Position numbers and translations under genes: made by a program. Below are positions 45,487 to 56,966 of a DNA stretch of 64,000 nucleotides, in pieces. The stretch lies in NCBI GenBank assembly GCA_918026815.1, contig CAKJVC010000255.1, positions 1 to 64,000 of the forward strand, given 5' to 3'. The DNA is from Chalara sp. BL73 (Eukaryota > Ascomycota > Leotiomycetes > Helotiales). Under the pieces are notes generated by a model that did not search any database, was not told the origin of the DNA, and was given only the letters and a program-made list of their open reading frames with translations. Every line of letters begins with the position of its first letter. Positions within the stretch are counted from its first letter, which is position 1.

Positions 45487-47790
45487 ATGTCTTCCGTAGA
45501 GCCCCAGCAGACCAAGTCAACAGCTAGGGTGCTCGCGTGCGCACTATGTAAGCAGCGGCGTGTTAAATGTAGCCGCTCATTTCCTTGCACGAACTGCATC
45601 CGGGCAGGCGTGCAATGTGTGCAACCGACTGTCCACCAACGCCGCCGCCGCTTCGCGGAGCGGGGACTGCTGGACCGCCTTCATCTCTATGAAGATCTTC
45701 TTCGACAGAATAATATCCCGTTTGAGCCTTTGCACGGCTCGACTCCTGTGGCTGCGGCTCTTTGTGACGACGATGACGATGCGCATTTTGCTAGGAGGAA
45801 CGAAGACAAGGAAGCCATGTACGTGTATGACTGCACCTGTACGGGACGCAGCCGAAGAGCTTGAGCTTCAAGCTGATCTACCCTCACAGAGATGTCTGGC
45901 AGTCGATCAAACGAGTGGTATATCTTCCCCTTAATGCCATTCGTGCCAGCCTGGATTAACGAGATATTAAGGCGCTAGACGATGAGGATGACGACAGCGA
46001 TGGCAACAGCAGCAACTACGAGCATGCGGACCACCATGTCAAGTCGGCTATTCAGGCTAACGATCATCTTCTCTTCGGTGCCCCCAACCCAGACGTCCAT
46101 CTGCCTTCCATGCACCCAGACCAGGTGCAAATCTTCAGGCTGTGGCAGATTTACCTGGACAATGTCAACCCGCTACTCAAAGTGACTCACACGCCTACGT
46201 TGCAAACACGCATCATTGACGCCGCTGGTGATGTTTGGAATATCAGTGAGGCACTGGAGGCCTTGATGTTCAGCATCTACTGTGCTGCCGTTCTAAGTAT
46301 GACCGATGATGAATGCTTCGTCTCGTTCCGGTTGTCCAGAGACCATCTTCTAGCACGATATCAAGTAGCATGTAAACAGGCATTGCTGAAATGCACCCCA
46401 TGGCGATCTAATGATCGCGATTGTTTGACAGCATTGTATCTTTATCTGGTACGTCTCTCCCCACCGCGCATGCTGAGTCGCATTCCGATATCCATTAACG
46501 AAAGCGCGGCCTTAGGTCTCGGTTGCACCGCAGGTAGATCCGCGATCTCTCGCGTGCATGGTCGCCGTTGCGATTCGCATCGCACAGCGCATGGGCATGC
46601 ACTACGAGTCCAGCTACAAAACCCCTGGTTGTAAAGCCCTTGAGGCCGAGATGCGCCGAAGACTGTGGTGGTCGCTAGTCCTATTCGATCATCGTATCTG
46701 CGAGATAGTCAGTCAGGAGAAATCCACATCATTATCGCCGATCTGGGACTGCCACCCTCCTCTGAAGGTGAACGACTTTGAAATGCAGGCGGATATGAAA
46801 AAGCCGCCAGCTAAGCACGACACATCAGCAACCGAAGCTCTCTTTGCTGTGGTTCGAAGCGAGCTGGCTGACTTCGTCCGCCATAGCGCATCTCACCTCG
46901 CCATCATTGATGGTAACACCTCTGCGGACATGATTGCCCAGGCAAACCGCGAGAGCGATGAGCTGAAGGTGTTGGAGGCAATGATGGAGAACAAGTACCT
47001 CGCGCATTGCAATCCCGAAGTCCCGCTCCACTTTATGACCATCTGGACGACGCGCAGTTTCTTCGCCAGAAGCCGTCTGATGAAGCACTATTTGACCCAT
47101 GCAAAATCAGCACCGGAGAAGCTGACGGACGCCCAGCGCAGCAAAGCTTATGGCTACGCACTACGCATGCTAGAATGCGACACGCAACTCAGAACGTCGC
47201 TTCTCACCAAGGGATACCTTTGGCTCGTCGAAGCTTTGTACTCCCCAATTCTCGCCTACTTTCACATACTCAACGGGCTGACAAAGCGGCCCGGCGAGGA
47301 ACACGCGGACAAGGCTTGGAATGCAATGTGTGACAACTACGAGGCCCTGATCAATGGCCCGAAACATCACCGCACCCGACTTATGTTTGCCCTCAAATTT
47401 TCACGCATTACACTGCAGACCTGGGAGGCGCGCGAAAAACTACGGAGACAACAGAATAGTCCACTGGAGCCACCACCGCGCCTCGTATTGGATGCCAGGA
47501 TGAGGGCCATGCAGATGAGTTCAAGCGACCGTTCAACACAAAGCAGTAGCCCCGGGAAGCAGTCCGTTGGGCTCACTCCAAGTCTCAGTCTGGGTGCGGC
47601 GAACGGTAGCAGCCCTATGTCACTCATGCCTTTCCCATCGCTGGATCTTGGAGGCCCACAGGCTCCTGAGGGAGGGCAAAATTTTGGCGGCCCGACACCT
47701 GCAGACTTTTTCATCGACATGCCAAGCCAGGCTTCTACGAACATCGCCATGGATCAATTCTGGTCCGACGAAGCCTTCAAGTGGATGTAG
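45487..47790 (+). CDS. Zn2Cys6 transcription factor with fungal-specific regulatory domain
   Basis: Four exons (45487-45818, 45890-45917, 45972-46448, 46534-47790) give 697 residues. The zinc cluster is at residues 18-44 (CALCKQRRVKCSRSFPCTNC, then C after six more residues), followed by a short coiled-coil-like linker (LLDRLHLYEDLLRQNN). An acidic DDEDDDSD patch precedes the Fungal_trans domain, which contains LHLPSMHPDQVQIFRLW-type and CLTALYLYL, AIRIAQRMGMHYES and EAEMRRRLWWSLVLFD blocks. The small second exon and 54-bp third intron (45918-45971) are inferred; without them an in-frame TAA at 45957 would look like a nonsense mutation. The relatives I know sit beside MFS pumps or secondary-metabolite genes, as here. 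It probably activates the divergent pump. Confidence 0.85.
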
Positions 47791-48715
47791 ATGCAAACTT
47801 TCCCACAACGCTTGGGGGGGCATTAAATGGAACAGCATAGCTCATGAGAAACGAGAAGGGGGAGAACACCTCCCCCCCAAAATAGTAGGGTGTTACGGCA
47901 CATTCCGATTTACATGCAAAGTGATAAACGGTAAATTGTTCGAATTCACACCCATTGGACTTTATTGCGTCTTTTTGCTTAGTGGTGAAGGACCACGAGC
48001 GAATGATTTGCTTTCGCTGTCTTGCTATGAGGCAATCTGAGTAAGAGCTTAACTGAACTCCAAATATGCAATGCGTCCGATGGATGAGTTCAGAGGTCAG
48101 CGATATGCCCCGGTCAGCCGCACGGAGCGCTCTTCGGGGTAGGATTCATTCGGCAGGACCGACCGGAATGTAAACAAACTGGATATGTCTTGGATTAAAA
48201 TCCAGTTTGGATCGTTCTAGAACAAACAATACTATCTCAAGGTTCGGGTTGTGTATTTCAAGTGGAGACATAAAGCGAGCCGATAAACACTAAACTGTTT
48301 CCTTGAGCACAATGGACTCGGCACTCGAAACACAGCATTTCATCAGCACTGGCAAATAGGTCCTCTCTGGCGACAGCGAGATCACGGAGTTCCATCAGAT
48401 GCGCATGGCACACCAAAAGTACAAGAATGGTGAGCTGACCGAAGCCTTGCGTAAGGGACACGCGGATGGTAAGGCGACTTTGCCATATCGCAGAGTCGCG
48501 GGCGTCTGTAAATTCGCCGGTCATACGCCTGATATTCGCTGGGCCGAGCACGAATATGACAAGATCTTCCGGGATAATTAGTTCGGCCGTCAAGAAGAAT
48601 AGTAGTATCAATTTCGCTCCTTTTGCTTCGAACATTCAATCCTGAAGTTGCTGTAACTACGTCGGCTCTACTCGCGTATTTAGTGTATGCACAAATAGCG
48701 CAAGAAACACGCTAA
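47791..48715. other. Intergenic, no gene supported
   Basis: Small frames occur on both strands at 48258-48635 (125 codons, minus) and 48399-48581 (60 codons, plus), but neither resembles a known family. Confidence 0.4.
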
Positions 48716-48859
48716 TGTAATAGTTATACAGAAAAAGTATGTGCCAAGATTCGGTACTGTAGGGTCTGTAGTAAGCCCGGCCATATTACACGTGCTTGTC
48801 AAGAGACTATAGAATCGTCTGATTTATTTACTCCTGATATAATTGTAATGGATTTATAG
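48716..48859 (+). pseudogene. C-terminal remnant of a DNA transposase (CCHC zinc knuckle)
   Basis: An open stretch of 47 codons between stops reads YCRVCSKPGHITRACQET at 48755-48808: C-x2-C-x4-H-x4-C, a zinc knuckle followed by an acidic Ser/Asp tail. This ending (CxxCxxxGHxxxxCQ + acidic tail) is typical of pogo/Fot1-like Tc1-mariner transposases in ascomycetes. The sequence upstream is cut by stops and the flank is TA-rich, so the element is an old fragment. I could not find its terminal inverted repeats or the DDE core in the window. Confidence 0.6.
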
Positions 48860-49827
48860 TGTCGTGATGTTATAATTGAAGATAACTGTTAGAAAGTAGC
48901 AGAAAAAGTAATCGGCTCGCTGATAAACTACGTTATATAAAACGTTTATAACACCAAATCCTCCGACGTGAATCCTCGGACCAAAGACTGTGGGACTCTG
49001 CATTGGATGTTCAACAATAGGTACAGAGCGTTGAACGTCACGTGCGGTTGCAGAAGTTGGCAACGGGCGGGTTAAGTTATAAAAAAAAAAGTACTCCATA
49101 GACGGTAATCGGGACCCCTGTTTGGCACCTTAGTCGCGTGATGGAGTTTGAAAGAGTCCCAGACTCCTTCTCGAGGAACAGGCTCCAGAAGTCATCAGAG
49201 TATATAAAGTATTAAGGGTTCCTTGAGTAGGAGCTTTGTGCTCAAATGCTTTAGTCTAGCAATTGATATTCTTTTGTTATGCATTGTAGCGTCTTCACTT
49301 CTACTTGGAGAACCCTGATATTCGTGCCACTTCATATACAGTACCAAACCAACGCACCTCAGCCCTCTACAGAGCCTAAAGCAGCCAAGAACGTTACGGC
49401 CCACTGTATCGGTAAGTGCATGGCGCATGCCGTGACAAAATTACGCTTTTTTTATTTAAAAAAAAAAACAAAAAAACAACGTGGAGTAGCAGCACAACCC
49501 GCTTTTACGCTGGCAGTGACGGTACGCCGAGTTAAACATGGTTTGTACATAATTGCAAGTTGATAAAAAATCGCTATAACATCGAATCGGCGCTGCATTG
49601 CCTGTGTTGTAAGGGAAAAAAAAAGACTTAAAAAAAGCTGGTGGTCGAACGTTGGGGTTGCGCCAACCCGACTCGCTTAGCCGCCGCTTACCTGGACTAA
49701 CAGAAAAGCAGCCACACAGCGCCATGAACTTGCACTACCGATCAGCGGTTTGCTTTTTATCCTTCTAAAATACACAATCGAAAGGACATAAAATCATCCC
49801 TTCTAAGCTCCTATTAATCTAGGTAGA
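48860..49827. other. Intergenic with A-tracts
   Basis: No gene. Poly-A runs occur at about 49080-49090, 49459-49475 and 49616-49624. The right end is the promoter of the second HET gene. Confidence 0.5.
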
Positions 49828-52207
49828 ATGTCGCAAACGTCTAACCCTATGGAAATAGAGTGCAGCTCGAATTCGGTTCAACCCTTTCTAAAATACACGT
49901 ATACGCCTCTTGACTTGGAAGATGGCGCATTCCGGCTCCTGTGCGTCAGGCCTAGTGATGATCCAAGCTCTAACATTCATTGTACACTAATTCCCGGTAA
50001 AGTTGGCCGGAAAGTCGATTATGCTGGTGAATTGCTGGATTATCATCCCCTTTCGTATGTCTGGGGTGATCCTGATCCACCGAAGACTATATATGTTGAA
50101 AGGAAGTCAATGGTTATTAGGCCGAATCTATTCGCTGCGTTAAAGCAACTACGCCTACGGGAAGAGCCGATATTACTGTGGGTTGATGCGATTTGCATTG
50201 ATCAAAATAATATCGAGGAGCGAAATCAACAGGTTAATCTGATGGAGCAAATCTATAAGCTGAATGGCGCTGTCTATATGTGGCTAGGAAAAGAAGCTGA
50301 CGGGAGCGACTTGGCCATGGAAACCCTGTCATTAATTAAAAACTTTATAGAAGAAAGCAACGAGGAAGAAAAACGCGCAAAGCTCAGAGAAATTATAAAA
50401 GCGTCTTTCGATGGCTCTTTTGATCAAAATTGGATAGCAGTCACCCATCTGTTTAGAAGACAATATTGGACACGCGTATGGATCCTCCAAGAGGTTCTGC
50501 AGTCATCACAAGCTTTACTTCATTGCGGCACCAAAAGACTTCCATGGATGCCTATCCATTCTTTTCTGGTTGCTTGGCCAAATTTTAGAATGGGACTGGC
50601 CGCACAGAAAGCCATGTATTACTCAGGCTGGGCTAGAGAGCTAGCTAAATTTCACATTCAGGTCGTAACAGAGAAGATTAGCCTTCTGGATGGCCTTTTA
50701 TTGAGCCGACAACGCCTTGCAACTCTAAGCGTAGATCACGTTTATGGGATTCTAAGCATGGTTGACCTTAAAGGCCGCTCACTCCCGCCGAACTATAATA
50801 ACGGGACAATGACTGTATTCCGAGATGTTGTACTGCACGCGATCCAGACGGAAAGCAACCTTGATATACTTACTACTTGCAAGGGTCACAATTTAGGATC
50901 TGGCCTACGTCCGAGTAGTCACAGGAAAGCTGTGCAGCTCGCACATTTGAAGGTATTACACATGCTACAACAACTGGAAAAAGTTCCTCACATGGCCAAT
51001 GCAATTTTAAATAGTCTTGAGAGCCATGTGCAACTTGAGGATTTGTTCACGGCCGACAAGTCTAGCTCGAAAGGGTCTCCTGAATCGAATCCAAATGGCG
51101 ACGGCTCATCAATGGTGGGACTAGATCCGCCTGGAGACTCTTTTAAGGGAAATTCTCAAGAGACCCAAGCCGATGCTCTACGAGAATTGCAGAAGCAATT
51201 GCAGGTACCTCACCTTCGAGTTGCGATGCAGGATATGTTGCGGAAAGCCAAACTACCAGATCTGTTACTGTTATTTAAAGACGCCAATTCAATAGATTTA
51301 ATAGAACGCCAGCTATTGCCCTGGCCATCATGGATACCAGATTGGACGATCCCACACCCAAAAGTTTTCCAGCCAGGAATTCTCTACTTGCTATTGAGCG
51401 GGCCAAAGCCCACCTTTTACCAAGCGGCGGGTACGACTGAACCCATCTGCACTTTTTCCGACGACTTCCGTCTCGTGGCCCGAGGTGGTCTTGTTGATAG
51501 AGTTGATCATGTTTCTCCTCATTACCGGGGGAACGAGAATCCATCGGATAAAGAGATCTATAAGATTGCTGAGCTAGATTGGCAGTTGTATTGCACACTA
51601 GCTGATCATACCAATCCATACGGGGGGGACGAGGAGGCGCGGCTCAAGGCCTTTCGTGGGACACAGCTTCTTGGCAGGGACGTTTCGGGAAAGGAGGAAG
51701 ACTTCTCTGATGGGACATTTCATGACATGTTTTGGAAATATATAGGTGTCACCGCACTGCAAGAGGATCTCGAAGCGGTGCCTCTTGGTGATCCGCGCTT
51801 TGATTACAGGAATTCGGAGTCTGCTAACAATTTTGGAGGGAGAGCTCGCGCGGACCAGGCGACCTCGTACATGCGTTATAATTGCAGATTCTTTATTACT
51901 CAGCAAGGGTATATAGGAAGAGGTCCTCCTTCACTTCAGCAAGGAGATCAGGTATGTGTTCTATTTGGTGGCAGGGTCCCTTTCATCCTCCGCAAAGACA
52001 TGGAGGCGGAGGAGTTTCAACTTGTTGGAGAAGCTTGTAAGTATTCGCACCTTCTTAAACCCAGTTTTTAAATTGCGTGACTTCTGGAGTCTATGCTTGC
52101 CCATTTTAGTGGCCTTATTACTGACCAAGGGCCAATTAGATGTTCACGGCATAATGAAAGGCGAGGCGATGCAGGATCTTTTTGCTAGGGACTTTGTACT
52201 TAGGTAA
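49828..52207 (+). CDS. HET-domain (heterokaryon incompatibility) protein, second copy type
   Basis: Two exons (49828-52036 and 52140-52207; intron 52037-52139) give 758 residues. The HET domain spans about residues 68-230: YHPLSYVWGDP, LWVDAICIDQNNIEERNQQV, VYMWLGKEADGSD and the conserved RVWILQEV block. The terminal exon supplies YVHGIMKGEAM, the usual GEAYVHGIMxGE ending, which confirms the intron. The middle has a disordered insert (about residues 405-450). This is the subclass with the HET domain near the N-terminus and a long helical C-terminal part; it is not a recent duplicate of the HET gene at 8517, whose domain lies after a CxxC lead. Role in non-self recognition is a family inference. 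Confidence 0.92.
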
Positions 52208-52217
52208 TTTAGAGGAA

Positions 52218-52265
52218 ATCTAGAAGGTTACTTAGATAGGTTAGGGTTAACATAATCCTAACCTG
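52218..52265. repeat. Short stem-loop with telomere-like gttagggtta
   Basis: aggttagggtt and aatcctaacct form a 10-of-11 paired stem around a 5-base loop just after the HET gene. It is too short to call an interstitial telomere. Confidence 0.4.
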
Positions 52266-52415
52266 AGGAAGCAGGCTTTGAGGGCTTTATAGCTTAGAAC
52301 TATTGTGCTTCGGCGGCCCCGAAACCTTATAACCATATTATCAAGACGCGGACAATACTAAAAGTCTAGAACGCGAAAACAAAAACTAACCTACAGTTAA
52401 TTATCCTAACCAGCA

Positions 52416-52658
52416 ATGAAGAGGCTTGCTGAGGTACTGCCTGGGAGCGAGGGAGTTGCTATGAAGAGATTGAACGTGCTATTGCGGAGGTTACGGGTCA
52501 GCAGGGGGCTGAAGAAATTTGGATTTAAGGAGGATTTGGATAGCGCGGAGATTGCGGCTGAGAAACCGTACTGGAATCCCAGACCTGTAGAGAAAGAGAA
52601 GATAAGGGAGCTGTTTAGGCGCGCGTGGGCCGGAGAGGAGGCAAGGGGCGGATTTTAA
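52416..52658 (+). pseudogene. Relic of maleylacetate reductase / iron-type alcohol dehydrogenase (C-terminus only)
   Basis: An 80-codon frame reads LAEVLPGSEGVAMKRLNVLL, then LKKFGFKEDLDSAEIAAEKP, YWNPRPVEKEKIRELFRRAW and AGEEARGGF-stop. I recognise this as the last fifth of fungal Fe-ADH/maleylacetate reductases, enzymes that reduce maleylacetate to 3-oxoadipate in hydroxyquinol and resorcinol breakdown. Nothing of the nucleotide-binding or metal-binding part is found in the 200 bases upstream, which are AT-rich and stop-filled. It is therefore a 5'-truncated remnant, although its frame is still open from an ATG. Its presence beside a quinate cluster hints at a lost aromatic-catabolism gene. 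Confidence 0.7.
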
Positions 52659-53485
52659 ATATATTAGCTGAATTAGAAAAAACCTTACCGATTTTTGTGT
52701 TTCATGCCCGTCTTGTTTAGCAAAGGTGTTGAATCGTGACATAACAATATAACCACTCAAGGGAAGCGACGAGGCATCAGACTGTTAGTCTTACAGAGCA
52801 ACCGACCGATTTATGATAGGAGCGATTTGACCGATCATGAGCTTGTAAACTGAGCACAAAGAGGAGGTCCGGGTGTATATACAGAGCTCAGAACCTAACG
52901 CATTAATGCCAAAGAAATAACTCGATTGATCGTTTATCCTTAAGGATTCTAATCGTGTATTTCAACGTGATATGTGTGGCGAAGGCCAAGAACTCTAATC
53001 CGAAGCACAATGATCGCGAGGTCTGTTGGGCTGCGTGACGCAGTGGTTAATCTCCTATTGAAGCACCCGAGGATTTGAAAGAGACTTATAATGTCCATGT
53101 AACAGGACTACTTCTTCAATCCATATAAAGGTCGAAGGCGCTATTTACTTGCTGATCACCTACGAGACAAAGGGAGAGAGAAAGGTAATTCTAGACAGAA
53201 CGGTGCCTCTTTGGCATCTATTGGAATTTCTGTTTTAGTATACACATTGTTGTAGAAATTCTCTGTGTTAAACCTGCCATGGATTGTGGAAGAGCGTTTT
53301 TGAATTGCTACCTTTAGCAAATGTCACACAAAATTTTGTAAGTGGTGAGCTGGTAGTGAGGGCGCTTTAGGCGGTCTTACAGCTGCATTTAACCGCTTAG
53401 AGGTGTGTAGGAGGCAGTGGGCGGGGGTGAAGGGCCCTCGCCTGCGACACCAGAACGATCTTTGGTTCCGGGTCCTGATCTGTTT
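52659..53485. other. Intergenic 0.8 kb
   Basis: No gene. At 53030-53075 a TGACGCAGTGGTTA sequence and ggatttgaaag resemble degenerate tRNA A and B boxes, but no cloverleaf forms (see rejected list). Confidence 0.4.
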
Positions 53486-56104
53486 TCACCTCTGGACATG
53501 CCTTTTTACACATTGGTCCTCTTCACCTCTATACTTCCGAAGAACCTCAGTTCTCATGCAGTGCCGCGGAGCGGTTCTGCCAGTGAGTAGTTGAAACTGA
53601 GCGATACCTTGCTCTGGTAGAACTTCAAGACCATTGACCGGAACCCACGGTCGCCCAATCTCTCTCAATTCCTCTATCTGCGCAATCAGTGGTGTGATGA
53701 GTGGCTTATATGCAAGCTGCGTAATAAATGTTAATAAGAAGCTCTGAGTAAAGGAAAGTGTAAAACTTGCCTCGATCATGACGCCTCCATTGGCACTTTG
53801 CAGCCATGTAGTGGGTAATGTTATATTCGCCGCTGGTGAGCTACCAATACTGTGGGCAGGAACGCAGGAGATGATAATTGTGGGCTGCTCGTATTCCACG
53901 GGCCATAGGTCACTCCTAGACTTTATTATCACGATTTGATGTTTGACATTCCTAGCGCTGGGCCGACGCGCGGTATTCCTAAAGCTTGCTGCCACCTCGT
54001 TGAAATGAGCGGCAAGCTTCTCTGCCTTTGAGATAGTCCTATTGCATACAAATATGTTGGGGACGCCAAGTCGGATCAATGCATATATCGCAGCTCGTGC
54101 CATCCCGCCGGCCCCAAGTACTAAACTCGATGTCCAAGGTCGAATCATATTTGCCGGGGACAGATGCCGTTGAACACAAGTTGTGATGCCAATCCAGTCA
54201 GTGTTGTCGCCATGCCAACCAATGATATGATTAGTTTGACTCTTTGGGATCCTGCTAATGTCGTCTGTCGGAGGCTTGATGGGGATAATTGTGTTCACAG
54301 CCCCAATAGCCTGTGCTTCGGTACTCATGGAGGTTAACTGCTCGAGAACATCGATTTTGAAGGGAAGACTGACCGCTCCCCCCCCAAAAGATGGGTCATT
54401 TAGTAGAGTATCAAGATCCCGAATGCTGGGCGACTGTCGGATTTTGTATTGATGAGGTAGTCCGGAGGCTTGGTAGCCTGCATTGTGCATTGCTGGAGAA
54501 AGGCTGTACTGTATGCTTGCTCCGAAGATACAAAAGTGTAGTGGGTCAAGTAGACCTAAGTCATAGGTCATTTTTGATGCCTCTTGCATCGAAAGAAGGG
54601 CATAGTGGTGTCTGTGGCCATGAAGCGCTCGGAGCGAAGGGTGTGTTACAGCCGTAAGGATGGTGTTGGAGCACATTGAAGCTCGCCCCAATCGGCCCAC
54701 ATTGTAAGCAATCAATGGAGGCCGAACCCCTTGCAGGGAGGTTAATTTCTGATTAAACCGTCGTATGGCAATGTTATCCTCGTCAGAAGATGCAAATTGG
54801 CTCATGCGTACGATATCGCAGCGAAGTTGGGTTGCTTTCTTGTACTTTCCAAATCTTCCTGGGTCATCCCAGCTTTGTTGGCTCGGATTGATGTCCAAAT
54901 AATCTCCTATGATCTCCGTTGAACCTTTCGCACGGAGAATCTCTTGTGTAGACTCGAAATCAATATCCACAGTAACAAACTCGGCACCCATCCGGAGGCC
55001 TAGATGGAGCAATTCTAGATAAACCTCGTCTCGCCACCCCTGGCACTCCTCTGGTATTTTAAGAAAAGAGTTCTTATTGACGTGGTAGATGATTGGTGCG
55101 GCAATTTCGCGCCGCAGAATTGCAAACTGTTTGCTGAGCTTTGTGATCCACGTCGAATCGGCGGCGACGGACTGACCTAGAACGTCGGATGCATCGATTT
55201 CAAGTTCAACCGCATCAGCACCGCATTCAAGTTCTGTGATATCTAAATTTAAGCTGTCTATCTGGGAGAATTCCACGGTTAGCGCATAGGTATATATACG
55301 GTCGACGGGTGAAGCTGCTGCAACTGAGATCTTGGAGCCAAGTGCCTGACGCGAAGGATCTGGAAAGCCCATTACCAAATTGATAAATCTGATGAAGTCT
55401 TGCTGGGTCCGCTGTAAGGCCCCAGCGTATGGTGGGGAACGTTGGCCAGGGCCTGACACTTCACCTTGAGAGATGCTCCTGTGAAGTATGCTAGGTTTAG
55501 AGCCACCATCGAACAGGTTATAGAATTCGAAGTTGGAGCAGACACGGTGCTTGCGATCACTCTGTTCCAGGCGCTGCACAAGATTGTTTTCTTTGGGGAT
55601 TCGAAGCCACTCCCTGACATATTCCGTCTCCCGAACAATGTGGATAACCGGATGGTTTAGAGCATACTTTCTGAGGAGCATCTGGCCGTGGGATTCAATA
55701 CTTCCAATACCGCAAACAATAACAGCATCTCTTTCATTCTCAGACAGGATAGACTCCATTACCTGCCTCTCTTGCTTTCGGTATTCCTCCACATTGTGCT
55801 CCGTGTTCTTCAGAAATTGTGCACGTGAAAGCCCAGTAATCCTCTCAAATTCAACATCCGCCTCGACGAGACGCCACCCGAGAGCCCTTGCAGCAATGTA
55901 TCCTAGAGATGTCTTGCCACACCCTCGAATTCCGACGAGAGCGATTGAGGCATTTGGTGCAAAGACCCTGGATGTTTCGACCGAATATGTTTTCAGAGTC
56001 TGTCTCCGCTCTGGCAAACTCGGCCATTCCGTATTCGGTGCGGAGAGCGTTCTGATCGATGCTATCCCTGATGTGGGATTTCTATAAGGATTTCTGGCCT
56101 CCAT
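53486..56104 (-). CDS. qutR: Quinate repressor protein QutR (qa-1S type)
   Basis: The protein, 854 residues after splicing, resembles the last three domains of the AROM polypeptide, recruited as a repressor of quinate catabolism that binds and restrains the QutA activator. Order: shikimate-kinase-like domain with P-loop GIRGCGKTSLGYIAARALGW (residue about 58), 3-dehydroquinase-like domain (about 255-500), shikimate-dehydrogenase-like domain with FGASIQYSLSPAMHNAGYQ, AVSLPFK, HGDNTDWIG and GAGGMARAAIYAL. The exons are 56104-53771 and 53716-53486. The 54-bp intron (53717-53770) has a rare GC donor (GAG/gcaagt..cattaattgcgcag-like end, acgcag) and, if kept, adds 18 residues without a stop; splicing restores MIELAYKPLITP as in relatives. 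It diverges from qutA. Confidence 0.93.
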   Translation of the reverse strand: MEARNPYRNPTSGIASIRTLSAPNTEWPSLPERRQTLKTYSVETSRVFAPNASIALVGIRGCGKTSLGYIAARALGWRLVEADVEFERITGLSRAQFLKNTEHNVEEYRKQERQVMESILSENERDAVIVCGIGSIESHGQMLLRKYALNHPVIHIVRETEYVREWLRIPKENNLVQRLEQSDRKHRVCSNFEFYNLFDGGSKPSILHRSISQGEVSGPGQRSPPYAGALQRTQQDFIRFINLVMGFPDPSRQALGSKISVAAASPVDRIYTYALTVEFSQIDSLNLDITELECGADAVELEIDASDVLGQSVAADSTWITKLSKQFAILRREIAAPIIYHVNKNSFLKIPEECQGWRDEVYLELLHLGLRMGAEFVTVDIDFESTQEILRAKGSTEIIGDYLDINPSQQSWDDPGRFGKYKKATQLRCDIVRMSQFASSDEDNIAIRRFNQKLTSLQGVRPPLIAYNVGRLGRASMCSNTILTAVTHPSLRALHGHRHHYALLSMQEASKMTYDLGLLDPLHFCIFGASIQYSLSPAMHNAGYQASGLPHQYKIRQSPSIRDLDTLLNDPSFGGGAVSLPFKIDVLEQLTSMSTEAQAIGAVNTIIPIKPPTDDISRIPKSQTNHIIGWHGDNTDWIGITTCVQRHLSPANMIRPWTSSLVLGAGGMARAAIYALIRLGVPNIFVCNRTISKAEKLAAHFNEVAASFRNTARRPSARNVKHQIVIIKSRSDLWPVEYEQPTIIISCVPAHSIGSSPAANITLPTTWLQSANGGVMIEASFTLSFTQSFLLTFITQLAYKPLITPLIAQIEELREIGRPWVPVNGLEVLPEQGIAQFQLLTGRTAPRHCMRTEVLRKYRGEEDQCVKRHVQR
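53717..53770 (-). other. GC-AG intron in qutR
   Basis: The donor is GAG/gcaagt and the acceptor acgcag/CTT, with a ttattaac branch site. Length 54 bp is a multiple of three and contains no stop, so retention would make a longer QutR with a hydrophobic insert in the shikimate-dehydrogenase-like domain. Confidence 0.75.
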
Positions 56105-56966
56105 ATAATTCTGCCTGCCTGAATATCCCCTGCGCTATTGGCGCGATCGTCTCTGTCGCGAGAGGTGAGGGAGGAATACCCTCCGACCCCAAAGAGCGTG
56201 CTCAACGATTGTACAGATTTGCTTGCGCTGAATTGTAGCCTGGCTGAAGGATGTCTAAATTCATAGAATACAATGTGATAAGCATAATCGGAATCGACAT
56301 CCAGTCGTCACTGGAGATATCCGTTGTGGGTCGGCAATGGAATGGATTCCCCAGAACCCGGCTAGGTTTACTACCAACTTGTGTGTTTTACAGCGGGGCT
56401 GGCTATATCCTTTTCCGAGGCCGCACCATGCTTGAAAGAAGGATAAATTTCATTGCTGCTTTTAAAAGTTGTATTCCATCTTCTGAGAAACTAAGAGTAT
56501 AGCTAAAAGCAGCGATATAACTTGTTATGTAAGCTCGGGAATTCAAAGGACGGGCATATGCCGCTCTATACAGGAACGGCAAGCTGGATGACAAGTTAAT
56601 ATTTCAGCCCTAGCGCATATCACTAAGGCTAAATTCATATTCAAGACGATTTTAAGCCCATGTGAGTGCTTTCCTTGCTAGGAATGGTGTGTGTGAGTCT
56701 GACCGTGTGGTACAGTAGAAGGCACGAATCATCAAGCCAAATGGGCTCTTTCTGGGCTTAGCAAACTGTAATATTGGTATCGGGAGCGTGTGGACTTGGG
56801 GGTATGTGGGCTTGGAGTAGTATCTCATGCTAGTATCTGGGAAATCGCACAAGGGAATCAGCGTGAAAAGTCGACCACCAGATTTGTTGGGCATTTGGTG
56901 TTGTCAGATACTATGAAAACGCAAGTATTCGAGCGATGACACACCTCTCTCGACATTCCCAAACAA
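56105..56966. promoter_or_regulatory. Shared divergent promoter of qutR and qutA
   Basis: The 862-bp interval has no significant frame. In the known qut/qa clusters the activator binds a 16-bp GGRTAARYRYTTAYCC-type site; only a half-site (ggataa, near 56441) is seen, so no confident site is called. Confidence 0.6.

Noticed and set aside
45957..45959. In-frame TAA in the Zn2Cys6 gene, at first taken as a RIP-type nonsense mutation
   Set aside because: It falls inside a 54-bp interval with good donor (gtatat), branch (attaac) and acceptor (ttaag); removing it keeps frame and restores the acidic DDEDDDSD linker in the expected place.
52218..52265. Interstitial telomere repeat
   Set aside because: Only about one and a half TTAGGG units, explained by a short inverted repeat.
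53030..53075. tRNA-like A and B boxes (TGACGCAGTGGTTA, ggatttgaaag)
   Set aside because: No acceptor or anticodon stem pairs around them and the B box is degenerate; at most a tRNA-derived SINE trace.
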